Source of the DNA: Oceanisphaera avium
GTDB taxonomy: Bacteria; Pseudomonadota; Gammaproteobacteria; Enterobacterales; Aeromonadaceae
NCBI RefSeq assembly: GCF_002157875.1
Contig: NZ_CP021376.1
Location: 2,838,897-2,902,896 of the forward strand
Length of the DNA: 64,000 nt
Reading direction: 5' to 3'
Part shown: in pieces, positions 36,404 to 45,649 of the stretch
Layout: every line of letters starts with the position of its first letter
Numbering within the stretch: the stretch's first letter is position 1
Position numbers and translations under genes: made by a program
The notes under the pieces: generated by a model
Databases searched by the model: none
Seen by the model: the letters and a program-made list of their open reading frames with translations, nothing else
What the model was told of the DNA's origin: nothing

Positions 36404-37567
36404 ATGCGCTTTGCGTTTTCATTTTCTCATCTGTGTGCCGGTTTTATTGCGGTACTGGTTAGCTATACCAGCTCGGCGGCCATTATTTTTCAAGCGGCGG
36501 CCACGGTGGGAGCGACGACTGTTGAGATGAACTCGTGGATGTGGGCGCTAGGGCTGGGCATGGGGGCCACCTGTATTGGTTTTTCACTGCGTTATCGCCA
36601 GCCTATTCTCACCGCTTGGTCAACCCCAGGCGCGGCGTTATTAGTCACGGCTTTAGCGGGCGTAAGCCTAAATGAAGCAATAGGTGCGTTCTTATTTAGC
36701 TCAAGCTTAATTTTGTTGTGTGGCATAACGGGCTGGTTTTCGCGCATTATGCGCTTAGTGCCTGCAAGTTTAGCCGCCGCTATGTTGGGCGGCGTCTTAC
36801 TAAGCTTTGGCTTAGACTTATTTAGCTCGGTGCAAAGCCAGCCTTGGCTAGTCAGCGCTATGTTGGCCACCTATTTAGTGCTTAGAAAGCGCCTGCCTCG
36901 TTATGTTATTGCGCTAAGTTTAGTGGCAGGTTTGGTGGTCGCGGCCAGTCTAGACTTACTGCACTTTGACACCCTCACTTGGCAGTTAGCGCGCCCCGTG
37001 TGGATGAGTCCAAGCTTTGACTTAGCCAGCTTAATTGGGGTGGGACTGCCATTGTTTGTGGTGACCATGGCTTCGCAAAATGTGCCTGGCGTAGCGGTAC
37101 TGCGCGCACATGGTTACCAAGTTAACGCCTCCCCCTTAATCAGCTGGACAGGATTGACGGGCATGGTGCTCGCACCCTTTGGCGGCTTTGCTTTTAATTT
37201 GGCCGCTATTAGTGCGGCAGTATGTATGGGTGAAGAAGTGGATACGGATCCTAAGCAGCGCTATAAAGCTGCGGTGTGGGCCGGCGTTTTTTATTTATTA
37301 ATGGGATTACTGGGTGCCACGGTCGTGGGCTTATTTGCCGCTTTGCCAGCTGAGTTGGTGATGGCCATTGCTGGCCTCGCCTTATTAGGCACTATTGGTC
37401 ATAGCTTAAGTGTGGCCTTGGCAGCAGAAGAGGAGCGCGAGGCGGCGCTGTTAACTTTTATGATCACGGCTTCTGGTGTGGCACTATTTGATATTGGCAG
37501 CGCTTTTTGGGGACTCTTGATAGGGGGCATTATCTATGCACTAAATATGAAAAATAGCCGACAGTGA
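36404..37567 (+). CDS. benE: BenE-family benzoate/proton symporter-like transporter
   Basis: A 387-residue membrane protein of the BenE family (about 12 helices): it starts FSHLCAGFIAVLVSYTSSAAIIFQAA, with QPILTAWSTPGAALL and the substrate-region NVPGVAVLRAHGY and APFGGFAFNLAAISAAVCMGEE. BenE imports benzoate in Acinetobacter and is homologous to NCS2-like carriers. No benzoate catabolism genes are nearby, and in many genomes BenE proteins are present without that pathway, so the substrate is uncertain. The ATG at 36404 is eight bases past AGGAG; the GTG at 36398 lies within the leader. Confidence 0.88.
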   Translation: MRFAFSFSHLCAGFIAVLVSYTSSAAIIFQAAATVGATTVEMNSWMWALGLGMGATCIGFSLRYRQPILTAWSTPGAALLVTALAGVSLNEAIGAFLFSSSLILLCGITGWFSRIMRLVPASLAAAMLGGVLLSFGLDLFSSVQSQPWLVSAMLATYLVLRKRLPRYVIALSLVAGLVVAASLDLLHFDTLTWQLARPVWMSPSFDLASLIGVGLPLFVVTMASQNVPGVAVLRAHGYQVNASPLISWTGLTGMVLAPFGGFAFNLAAISAAVCMGEEVDTDPKQRYKAAVWAGVFYLLMGLLGATVVGLFAALPAELVMAIAGLALLGTIGHSLSVALAAEEEREAALLTFMITASGVALFDIGSAFWGLLIGGIIYALNMKNSRQ

Positions 37568-37624
37568 TAGCCATACGCCCTACGTTAAAGAGCAACGCTT
37601 ACCTTTCATCAAAAGCAGCTCAAA

Positions 37625-37662
37625 AAATAAACCCCCGAACCTGATGGTGCGGGGGTTTATTT
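37625..37662. terminator. bidirectional terminator between benE and the helicase gene
   Basis: AAATAAACCCCCG and CGGGGGTTTATTT form a 13-bp stem with a 12-base loop between convergent genes. Confidence 0.8.
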
Positions 37663-37694
37663 GTCACGGATAGCGTAAGGCTTATCGCGTTAAC

Positions 37695-39014
37695 TTAGCC
37701 GTTATCGTGGCGACGAGCTGGCTTAGCACTGCGTGGCGCCTTGCTTGGAGAGCGTGGGTTTTGACCACGACCACCGGCGTTGCCGCGACCGGCATGTTGT
37801 CCGCCCCGGCTATTACCTCCACGCCCCCGATTGGCCGCTGGTTTTTCAATAGGTGGTTGCTCACTATCGGGGATCGGTTCAAACCCGGGCATAATTTCTA
37901 GCTCAGCAGTTTGTTTGATGAGCTTTTCAATAGCCTTAAGTAATGGCTTTTCTTCAAAGCACACTAAAGAGAGCGCCTCGCCTTCTACGCCCGCGCGCCC
38001 AGTACGACCAATACGGTGCACATAATCTTCTGCCACATGGGGCAGTTCAAAATTCACCACATGGGGTAATTCGCTAATATCGATACCGCGAGCCGCAATA
38101 TCGGTGGCCACTAGTACTCTAAGCTTGCCGTCTTTAAATTGGCTAAGGGCGCGGGTGCGTGCACCTTGGCTCTTATCGCCATGAATCGCCATCGCCGGTA
38201 AGCCGTCTTTATCCAGCTGCATAGCTAAGCGGTTAGCACCGTGCTTAGTGCGAGTGAAAACTAACACTTGACGCCAGTTATGATGGCCAATTAAATAACT
38301 GAGTAGCGCGCGCTTTTTATTTTTATCTACGCCATAAAAACGCTGGGCTATGGTATCGGCAGTGGCATTACGTACCGCGACTTCAATGTGCTCAGGTTCG
38401 GTGAGCAAAGTTTCGGCCAGCTTTTTAATCTCATTAGAAAAAGTAGCCGAAAAAAGTAAGTTCTGACGCTTAAGCGGCATCTTGGCAATAATGCGCTGAA
38501 TATCGCGAATAAAGCCCATATCTAACATGCGATCTGCTTCATCTAAGACCAACATCTCTACTCGAGAAAGATCAATGGAGCGTTGTGATACGTGATCTAA
38601 TAAGCGCCCTGGGGTAGCCACTACAATATCTATTTTCCCGCCTAAGGCTTTCATTTGCGGATTAATGCTTACTCCACCAAACATCGCCAGTGTTCTTAAG
38701 CCTGAATATTTGGCATAGGCGCGAATATTTTCTTCCACTTGAGCGGCCAGCTCACGAGTGGGCGTTAATACCAAAGCGCGAACCGGCGCTCGGCCATTTG
38801 CCAGTGGCTTAGCTTTAGTTTCACTTAAGCGCTGCAGCATAGGTAAGCCAAAGCCTGCGGTTTTACCGGTGCCGGTTTGTGCGCCTGCCAACAAGTCGCC
38901 TCCCGCCAGTACTAAGGGAATAGCTTGAGTTTGAATAGGGGTGGGCTCTGTATAACCACATTCATTAATCGCTTGTATAAGCTGGGCGTTTAAGCCAAGG
39001 GAAGCAAAAGACAT
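37695..39014 (-). CDS. rhlE: DEAD-box RNA helicase, RhlE type
   Basis: A 439-residue ATP-dependent RNA helicase: it begins [28 protein letters not shown] (Q motif), with Walker [16 protein letters not shown] in [16 protein letters not shown] in LFSATFS, and [10 protein letters not shown]. The C-terminal tail is rich in Arg, Gly and Ser ([19 protein letters not shown]), as in RhlE, and helps bind RNA. RhlE acts in ribosome assembly and RNA decay. The ATG at 39014 has GGAG upstream; a longer frame from 39071 lacks family similarity. Confidence 0.92.
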   Translation of the reverse strand: MSFASLGLNAQLIQAINECGYTEPTPIQTQAIPLVLAGGDLLAGAQTGTGKTAGFGLPMLQRLSETKAKPLANGRAPVRALVLTPTRELAAQVEENIRAYAKYSGLRTLAMFGGVSINPQMKALGGKIDIVVATPGRLLDHVSQRSIDLSRVEMLVLDEADRMLDMGFIRDIQRIIAKMPLKRQNLLFSATFSNEIKKLAETLLTEPEHIEVAVRNATADTIAQRFYGVDKNKKRALLSYLIGHHNWRQVLVFTRTKHGANRLAMQLDKDGLPAMAIHGDKSQGARTRALSQFKDGKLRVLVATDIAARGIDISELPHVVNFELPHVAEDYVHRIGRTGRAGVEGEALSLVCFEEKPLLKAIEKLIKQTAELEIMPGFEPIPDSEQPPIEKPAANRGRGGNSRGGQHAGRGNAGGRGQNPRSPSKAPRSAKPARRHDNG

Positions 39015-39170
39015 GAGACTCCGAACTAAAAAGGTCCTGGCGGACGACTGAGAGGCATTGCCATTAGGCAAACTGGCGCCATGATAACAGAAAAGCGCTA
39101 AGGGCCATAAATTAAAGCGGACAGAGGATTTCGCCTAACCGCCTGCACTTAGGCAGTTTTGTATCACTAA

Positions 39171-39914
39171 CTATGTATTGTTAGTTACTCTGTTAGGAGA
39201 GGTAAGGGGGACATCACAAAAAATCATGTGTACGCCCCAGCTTGCCAAAAGCTCGGCACGAGCTTGGTTATTAACGGTGTAGCAACTCAAGCGATACCCC
39301 GCCTCGATAAGGGGCCGTGCTTGGGCGTGAGTGAGTTTGTTGTGCTGACAATGCAAAATGTGAGTGCCAAGAGAGTGTAATTGCTGCGCCCAAGTGTGAG
39401 GAATTCGCTCAACTAATAAAGCCCGCCAAGCTTTGGGAGCTAAGCGAGAAAGCGTCGCGAGAGCGGGAACGGAAAAGCTAGACAGTAAGAGCTTTTCAGG
39501 GCGCCATAAGCCTAGTGCCAATAAGGGATTAATTATCTGGCTTACCGCCGCACATAAAGGGGCGATAGCTTGGTCTGAATAGAGTTTAAGCTCTATATTC
39601 ACGCCTAGATTAAGCTGCTGGGCTTTAGCTAAATAATCCCTTAATAACGGGATAGGCTCGCCCACAAAGGCTTCGCTAAATCTATAGCCAGCGTCAAGCG
39701 TGCTAAGTTTTCGCCATGAAGATTGATGCAAATATCCTTGGCCGTTGGTACAGCGCTCTAGTCGCTTATCATGAAACACGACTACTTGGTGGTCTTGGCT
39801 CAGTTGTACATCTATTTCTACCCAACTCAACCCCGCCTCATACGCTGCGTATAAGCCGGCTAAGGTGTTTTCAGGCGCGAGCCCTGCCAGCCCGCGATGA
39901 CCACAAATAATCAC
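39171..39914 (-). CDS. ugpQ: glycerophosphodiester phosphodiesterase
   Basis: A 247-residue GDPD, the same length as E. coli UgpQ; it hydrolyses glycerophosphodiesters to glycerol-3-phosphate and an alcohol. The catalytic motifs are CGHRGLAGLAPENT at the start (metal and acid/base His), EIDVQLSQDHQVVVFHD, and NIELKL. There is no signal peptide, so it is cytoplasmic like UgpQ. The start is a GTG at 39914, seven bases after AAGGAG, and places HRG at the correct distance; a longer frame from 40127 runs through the SMR gene and is not used. It is the last gene of a three-gene operon and starts 12 bases after the SMR stop. Confidence 0.92.
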   Translation of the reverse strand: MIICGHRGLAGLAPENTLAGLYAAYEAGLSWVEIDVQLSQDHQVVVFHDKRLERCTNGQGYLHQSSWRKLSTLDAGYRFSEAFVGEPIPLLRDYLAKAQQLNLGVNIELKLYSDQAIAPLCAAVSQIINPLLALGLWRPEKLLLSSFSVPALATLSRLAPKAWRALLVERIPHTWAQQLHSLGTHILHCQHNKLTHAQARPLIEAGYRLSCYTVNNQARAELLASWGVHMIFCDVPLTSPNRVTNNT

Positions 39915-39925
39915 AGCGCGCTCCT

Positions 39926-40258
39926 TTATTGCCCATCGAGGCGAGAATATAATTGGATAATCACTACTCCCGCAATAATCAGCGCAATGCCAATGACTGC
40001 GGGTAAGTCGGGGCGCTGGCGATAAAAAAATGCAGCCAGTAAGGTCACTAATACTATGCCCGCACCCGACCAAATGGCGTAAGCCACCCCTACCGCCATG
40101 GTGCGTACCACGTGTGTTAACAGCCAAAAAGCCACGCTGTAGCCCACAATAACTATCACACTGGGTCCTAAGCGAGTAAAGCTCATGGAAGCTTTAAGAG
40201 CTGAGGTGGCCAGTACTTCAGCGATAATGGCAATAGCGAGTAAGGCGTAAGCGGGCAT
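39926..40258 (-). CDS. emrE: small multidrug resistance (SMR) efflux protein, EmrE type
   Basis: A 110-residue four-helix protein, the same length as E. coli EmrE, with the essential membrane Glu14 (IAIIAEVLATSALK) and the AYAIWSGAGIVL signature of helix 3. Such dimers exchange protons for cationic toxic compounds or related guanidinium or polyamine substrates. Substrate type (EmrE-like or other SMR subtypes) cannot be decided. The ATG at 40258 follows AGGAGG. It is 40 bases downstream of the chaN-like gene and 11 bases ahead of ugpQ, same strand. Confidence 0.93.
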   Translation of the reverse strand: MPAYALLAIAIIAEVLATSALKASMSFTRLGPSVIVIVGYSVAFWLLTHVVRTMAVGVAYAIWSGAGIVLVTLLAAFFYRQRPDLPAVIGIALIIAGVVIIQLYSRLDGQ

Positions 40259-40298
40259 CACCCCTCCTGATATAAAGTTTAATCTGGTAAGTGAAGGG

Positions 40299-41300
40299 TT
40301 AATTGCTTGGGCTTTTGGCATAAGGACAGTCTGGCTCGCCTAAGCTGATAGGCGCCAGTGGCTCATCATTTATGCGCGCAGGCGGCAGTGCTTGTACCTT
40401 GAGTGTCCATTCCCTTACTCTTTTATCTCGTCGAGCAGAAGAGGGCGTCGGCTCTCCCTCTACCAGCGGATAAATTATGCCCACTTTCAAATTAGGCTGG
40501 CGCGCTAATAGACGCTGCACGGTTCCTAGCCCTTCTTTTATATGGAAGCGCCCCACAGTTAACAAGACTTTTTGCTGTGGATAGCGCGTTAGAAAGCGCT
40601 CAATGCTTTCAGCCATGGTGTCGTCCCAGCTCGTTTGCGCTGCAAATTGTTGCTCACTGGGTACTTGGCCATGATGACGATTAGCCATAAATTGCGCTTT
40701 ATATGGATCGTTTTTTAAGGTTAATTGCTTGGCAATCCAGCCGCGCTCGACGCTTGGGAGCTTATCTAAATACGCTGGGCCATGGCGGCCAATACAGCGC
40801 ACTATGGAAGCAGGCGCATTGGCAGCAATTACTTTACTGTGGGCGGCTTTGGCGAGACTGAGTAAGGCGCGATAATCACTTTTATAGCTAGGCCAAGCGT
40901 TACTTTGGTTAATAAATGCTGTTTCGCCTAGTTTGCCTGCTAAATAGTCATCGACCACTTCTTGGTTATCACGGCTAAATTGCTCCATGGCTAGCGCCCA
41001 GCTTGGTGCTTGCTTAAGTAATTGGCTAAATAAGTCTGCTTGAAAACGGTGGATGCCTTGATGGCCATGTAACTCGCCCACCATGATGACATCCAAGTTA
41101 GACAGCGCTGCCATGGCGTGGTTTAAGGAAAGGGGCTGCGCTTTTTTATTATAAAGCTGATAATCGTAGAGCGTGTCTAAGCGCGGTGCACGCAGTTCAT
41201 TGGCTGGCGATAATGGCGCACTCTGTTGGCAGGCCATCAGCACGACACTGGCCACTATTGGATTCAGTGTTTTTAATAATGTTCGCATAGCATTTCTCAT
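40299..41300 (-). CDS. ChaN-family haem-binding lipoprotein
   Basis: A 333-residue putative lipoprotein with lipobox LMAC (Cys24) and a Cofac_haem_bdg (ChaN/DUF399) domain: VIMVGELHGHQGIHRFQADLF, WALAMEQFSRDNQE, and the conserved HHGQVP and DTMAESIERFL segments. ChaN of Campylobacter binds haem and is thought to assist iron uptake. The ChaN fold is clear, the ligand is inferred. The start at Met1 or Met5 (41288) is unsettled. First gene of a minus-strand run with the SMR and GDPD genes. Confidence 0.86.
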   Translation of the reverse strand: MRNAMRTLLKTLNPIVASVVLMACQQSAPLSPANELRAPRLDTLYDYQLYNKKAQPLSLNHAMAALSNLDVIMVGELHGHQGIHRFQADLFSQLLKQAPSWALAMEQFSRDNQEVVDDYLAGKLGETAFINQSNAWPSYKSDYRALLSLAKAAHSKVIAANAPASIVRCIGRHGPAYLDKLPSVERGWIAKQLTLKNDPYKAQFMANRHHGQVPSEQQFAAQTSWDDTMAESIERFLTRYPQQKVLLTVGRFHIKEGLGTVQRLLARQPNLKVGIIYPLVEGEPTPSSARRDKRVREWTLKVQALPPARINDEPLAPISLGEPDCPYAKSPSN

Positions 41301-41439
41301 TCTGGCTCGTTAACAACACTGGCGTTTTACATTAGCGCAGCCGATATCACAGTCTTTGATAGTGGCAGCGCTAGGAAAGGGAAGCTAGTACTATTGGTGA
41401 TGAGTCAGCGATTAGACCTTCATTTTACAAGGGACATTT

Positions 41440-44400
41440 ATGCCGGGTTGGACCGTCATTAACATAGCGCTCGCCTATTTAGCCGTACTGTTTTTATGTG
41501 CTTGGCTAGGCGATAAAGTCAAAGTGGGCAAAGAGGGCGGACGACTGCGCCCACTCCTTTATAGCTTATCGCTAGCCGTGTATTGCTCGTCATGGAGTTT
41601 TTTTGGCACTGTTGGCCAAGCAACTACCGATAACTGGTCATATTTTTCCATCTACCTTGGCCCCATTATTATGTTCACCTTAGCGGGGCCTTTTTTGGCG
41701 CGCCTCATTGAAGTGGCCAAGCGTGAGCACATTACTTCTATTGCCGACTTTATTGCCGCTCGCTATGGGAAGTCGCAGCGTTTGGCTATTTATATTACGC
41801 TCATTGCCATTGTTGGTGTCTTACCTTATGTAGCCCTACAACTCAAAGCCATTGTGATGGGTCTTCATTTGGTGGCGCCCGATGTGGTGGGTAATGATGG
41901 CCAAAATGCCAGTCAAGTGGCGCTGATGGTGACGGTATTATTTAGTGCATTTATTCTATTATTTGGCACCCGCCACATCGATGCCACTGAGCACCAACGC
42001 GGCGTTATGGTGGCCATTGCCGTAGAGTCACTGGTGAAGCTGGTGGCCTTTATCTTAGTGGGTGGCTTTGCCTTATGGCTGGTGGTGGGGTTTCCTAATC
42101 AAGCGCGAGTATTAGTCACTGAGCGCGTGATCAACAGTTTTACGCAGGTAAGTGGTGCTAATTTACTCGATATGGCCGTTTATACGCTGCTATCTATGAG
42201 TGCGGTGGTGTGCTTGCCCCGTCAATTCCATGTCACAGTAGTAGAAAGCCAAGGCGTCAAAGACCTCCATTGGGCGCGACGCTTATTTCCTATTTATTTA
42301 TTACTGATGGCGCTGTTAGTCTTACCGCTCGCATTAGCGGGCCAACAATGGCTGCCCAGCTCTGCCTCACCCGATACCTATGTCATCAGTTTGCCGCTCG
42401 CCCAAGGGCAACCGGAGCTTGCGGTATTGGCCTTTATTGGCGGTGCCTCGGCGGCCACCGGCATGATGATTATCTCTATTATTGCATTGGCGATCATGGT
42501 TAGTAATGACTTGGTATTACCGATGATTTTGCGCCGACGCCAAGTACAAGGTGCCGACTTTAATGATGTGGCGCAATTACTACTTAAAGTGCGCCGCGCC
42601 GCCATTGTGGCGATCATGGCGGCGGCTTGGTTGGTCTTTTTATGGTTAAGCGATATCGACAGCTTGTCGCGCATTGGGTATTTAAGCTTTGCCGCTATTG
42701 CCCAGTTTATTCCTGCGCTGGCACTGGGTTTATATTGGCGGGGCGGCAATAAGCGCGGCGCCTACTGGGGGTTAAGCCTAGGAATGCTGATGTGGCTGCT
42801 TAACCTAATGGCAGAAACGGGCTTATTTGCCGGTGATGCTAATAGTAACGTTTTATTATGGTTGCTAACGCCGCCGACCTGGGGCGCCATTGGCGACATG
42901 AGCCCAGTGACGTGGGGAATTTTCTTAAGTTTACTATTTAATGTCACCGCCTATGTGTTGGCGTCTTGGTTGTCGGTATCTACGGTCAGTGAGCGCTTAC
43001 AGGCCTCGGCCTTTGTGGGTCGCCACCATAAAGATGATGGCGGCTTATACCGAGCCAAAGTCTCGGTACAAGAGCTTGAGCTGTTAGCCTCGCGCTTTGT
43101 CGGTGCGGCGCGAGTAAGTCGCGCATTCTCGCGCTATGCCGGCGAGCAAGGCACGCTCGATGGTAGCATGCAAGCACCGGCACGCTTAATTCGCCACACC
43201 GAGCGCGTGTTAGCGGGGGTGTTCGGTGCTTCATCGGCGCGCTTAGTATTAGCCTCGGCCCTGCAAGGTCGTTCCATGGAACTAGATGAGCTGGCGGTGA
43301 TTGCCGATGAAGCCAAAGATGTGTTTCGTTTTAACCGCAGTCTGTTACAAGGCGCTATCGAGCATATTAGCTTAGGGATTTCTGTGGTCGATAAAGAGCT
43401 TAATTTAGTGGCGTGGAATCCACGCTACATAGAGCTATTTGACTATCCTAGTGAGCTAATACAAATAGGACGACCCATTGGCGATATTATCCGTTATAAC
43501 GCCGAGCGTGGTTTATGTGGCGAGGGCTCAGTGGAGCAACATGTTGCACGGCGCTTAGCGCACATGCACGCCGGTAGCGCTCATGTCTCATCGCGCACTC
43601 GCAGTGATGGACGCGTTATTGAGCTGCAAGGTAATCCTATGCCCAGCGGCGGCTTCGTGATGACGTTTAACGATATCACTACCTTTCGCCAAGCCGAGCA
43701 AGTTCTTAAAGATACCAATGCGCTCTTAGAGGCCCGAGTGGTGGAGCGTACGCAAGAATTGTCTAGTGTCAATCAGCAGCTGAGGGCAGCCACTATTGAG
43801 GCTGAAAAGCTCAGTGCTTCTAAGAGCCGGTTTTTAGCGGCGGTGAGTCATGATTTAATGCAGCCTTTAAATGCGGCTAAGTTATTTGCTTCTTCTTGGT
43901 TAGAAACCTCTCATGATGAAGAAAGTCGTCGCTTAGCCAATAATATTGATCGCTCATTGCTTGCGGCCGAGGACTTAATTGCGGACTTATTAGATATGTC
44001 GCGCTTAGAGTCGGGCACCCTTAGCGCAAAGCTAATAGACTTTCCGCTTGCGCAATTATTCGACACGCTAACAGCGGAGTTTAGTGTGTTAATTGAGCAG
44101 CAAGGCGGGGAATTATCGGTGGTAAAGAGTCAGTTATGGCTGCGCAGTGATCCGCGTTTATTGCGCCGTATCTTACAAAATTTCTTAACCAATGCGCTGC
44201 GCTACAACCCCAATGGACGGGTGGTGTTAGGGGCACGCCGCCATGGCGAGCAGGTGTCGCTAGAGGTGTGGGATAACGGGCCAGGTATTGCTTATGATAA
44301 GCAAGCACTGATATTTAGCGAATTTATGCGCTTAGAGCATGGTCAACGCCAACATCAACAAGGTCTAGGTTTAGGCTTATCCATTGCTCAGGGCTTGGCT

Positions 44401-44898
44401 AATGCGATGGCGCATAAAGTGGCACTGCGCTCTACACCGGGTAAAGGGGCTGGCTTTAGCGTCACTGTGCCTAAAGCCCTAGCTAAGGAGGGGAGTGATA
44501 CTGCGTCTTTCAGTGCGCCTGTTTCTTCTTTGGCGGAGGTGGCTATGTTGTGTATTGATAATGATAACGCCATTTTAAAGGCCATGGAGAGCTTATTAAC
44601 GCGCTGGGGCTGTGAGGTGCGCTTGGCGCTAAATGCAACTGAGGCAGAGCAACACTACCAAGACGGATTTCTACCACAGGTGATATTATCGGATTATCAT
44701 CTGGATGAAGGAGTAATAGGCACCGAGTTGGTGTTGGCGCTGCATCAGCAATATGGCGCTGTACCCACTGTGATCATCAGTGCCGATCGCCAAGCGGCGC
44801 TCCAAGCTTATCTCCAAGAGCTCAACTTTAGTTATTTAAGTAAGCCCGTTAAACCGATTAAACTAAGAGCCTTGTTACAGCACCTGCTTGCTTACTAG
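41440..44898 (+). CDS. crbS: CrbS-type hybrid sensor kinase with sodium:solute symporter domain
   Basis: A 1152-residue membrane kinase. The N-terminal ~500 residues form a sodium/solute symporter-like membrane domain (SYFSIYLGPIIMFTLAGPFLAR; YISLPLAQGQPELAVLAFIG), followed by a short linker, a PAS-like domain (ISVVDKELNLVAWNPRYIEL), the dimerisation His (about residue 803) in AAVSHDLMQPLNAAK, an ATPase domain (NFLTNALRYNPNG, DNGPGI, GLGLGLSIA), and a C-terminal receiver with Asp at about 1085 (ILSDYHLD). This layout is typical of CrbS/CbrA-like kinases; CrbS with CrbR controls acetate use (acs). Its stop overlaps that of the convergent crbR. Confidence 0.9.
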   Translation: MPGWTVINIALAYLAVLFLCAWLGDKVKVGKEGGRLRPLLYSLSLAVYCSSWSFFGTVGQATTDNWSYFSIYLGPIIMFTLAGPFLARLIEVAKREHITSIADFIAARYGKSQRLAIYITLIAIVGVLPYVALQLKAIVMGLHLVAPDVVGNDGQNASQVALMVTVLFSAFILLFGTRHIDATEHQRGVMVAIAVESLVKLVAFILVGGFALWLVVGFPNQARVLVTERVINSFTQVSGANLLDMAVYTLLSMSAVVCLPRQFHVTVVESQGVKDLHWARRLFPIYLLLMALLVLPLALAGQQWLPSSASPDTYVISLPLAQGQPELAVLAFIGGASAATGMMIISIIALAIMVSNDLVLPMILRRRQVQGADFNDVAQLLLKVRRAAIVAIMAAAWLVFLWLSDIDSLSRIGYLSFAAIAQFIPALALGLYWRGGNKRGAYWGLSLGMLMWLLNLMAETGLFAGDANSNVLLWLLTPPTWGAIGDMSPVTWGIFLSLLFNVTAYVLASWLSVSTVSERLQASAFVGRHHKDDGGLYRAKVSVQELELLASRFVGAARVSRAFSRYAGEQGTLDGSMQAPARLIRHTERVLAGVFGASSARLVLASALQGRSMELDELAVIADEAKDVFRFNRSLLQGAIEHISLGISVVDKELNLVAWNPRYIELFDYPSELIQIGRPIGDIIRYNAERGLCGEGSVEQHVARRLAHMHAGSAHVSSRTRSDGRVIELQGNPMPSGGFVMTFNDITTFRQAEQVLKDTNALLEARVVERTQELSSVNQQLRAATIEAEKLSASKSRFLAAVSHDLMQPLNAAKLFASSWLETSHDEESRRLANNIDRSLLAAEDLIADLLDMSRLESGTLSAKLIDFPLAQLFDTLTAEFSVLIEQQGGELSVVKSQLWLRSDPRLLRRILQNFLTNALRYNPNGRVVLGARRHGEQVSLEVWDNGPGIAYDKQALIFSEFMRLEHGQRQHQQGLGLGLSIAQGLANAMAHKVALRSTPGKGAGFSVTVPKALAKEGSDTASFSAPVSSLAEVAMLCIDNDNAILKAMESLLTRWGCEVRLALNATEAEQHYQDGFLPQVILSDYHLDEGVIGTELVLALHQQYGAVPTVIISADRQAALQAYLQELNFSYLSKPVKPIKLRALLQHLLAY

Positions 44899-45527
44899 GC
44901 TTCACCCGTTTGAGAAAGCGCAATCACTGCTTGAGTGCGATTTTTTACATTTAATTTTCGAAAAATTGCAGTGACATGAGCTTTAACCGTAGCCTCAGAC
45001 ACGGCTAACTCATAGGCTATTTGCTTATTTAGTTTTCCCTCAGAGAGCATAGTGAGTACTTTAAATTGCTGGGGCGTGAGGCTAGCAAGGCGCTCCGCAA
45101 TATTGTCGGCGCCGGCTTGTTCGAGGCTTATGCCCTGCGGAAACCAAGTATCGCCCGCTAAAATGGCATCTAGTGCACTCACCAGCATAGGTAGCGGGGT
45201 GGATTTGGGGATAAAACCCATGGCGCCAAAGTGCATGGCTTGCATGACGACCGCAGCTTCTTCGGTCGCAGAGACCATCACTACTGCTAAGTCAGGGTAA
45301 AGATGGCGCAAGCTGGCCAGTGCAGAAAAGCCACTGGCGCCGGGCATTTTTAAGTCTAACAGTAGTAAGTCTACCTCTCCTTGCTCAGCTAATAACTGCA
45401 TTAATTGCGCTATAGAGTCTACTTCTTGCAGCTCTGCATTGTTGATGGCTTGGCTCACTGCAAGATGCAGTGCATTACGAAACAAGGGGTGATCATCGGC
45501 AATAATAATGCGATAGCCTGTGTCCAT
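44895..45527 (-). CDS. crbR: CrbR-type LuxR-family response regulator
   Basis: A 210-residue response regulator: the receiver has the acidic pocket in IIIADDHPLFR, phospho-acceptor Asp58 in LLLLDLKMPG, and the Lys in IPKSTPL; the C-terminal LuxR/NarL helix-turn-helix is LTPQQFKVLTMLSEGKLNKQI and TVKAHVTAIFRKLNVKNRTQAV (split here only for length). It is convergent with the symporter-kinase gene, the arrangement seen for CrbS and CrbR, which supports a partner relationship. ATG at 45527, with AAGGA about ten bases upstream. Likely activates acs-type genes in response to acetate, by family analogy. Confidence 0.88.
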   Translation of the reverse strand: MDTGYRIIIADDHPLFRNALHLAVSQAINNAELQEVDSIAQLMQLLAEQGEVDLLLLDLKMPGASGFSALASLRHLYPDLAVVMVSATEEAAVVMQAMHFGAMGFIPKSTPLPMLVSALDAILAGDTWFPQGISLEQAGADNIAERLASLTPQQFKVLTMLSEGKLNKQIAYELAVSEATVKAHVTAIFRKLNVKNRTQAVIALSQTGEA

Positions 45528-45649
45528 GTATGAGGAGTCCTTGAGTGGGCTTGATTTGTAACATCTCAACAATAAGTCATTATCATAAGGGCTTAAACGA
45601 TCACTGAGAACCCGTTGAGGTAATTTTCGTGATCCAGTAAGGAAATAGC

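Noticed and set aside
39915..40127. N-terminal extension of the GDPD reading frame
   Set aside because: It runs through the SMR gene in another frame; the GTG at 39914 has a strong ribosome site and gives the normal 247-residue length.
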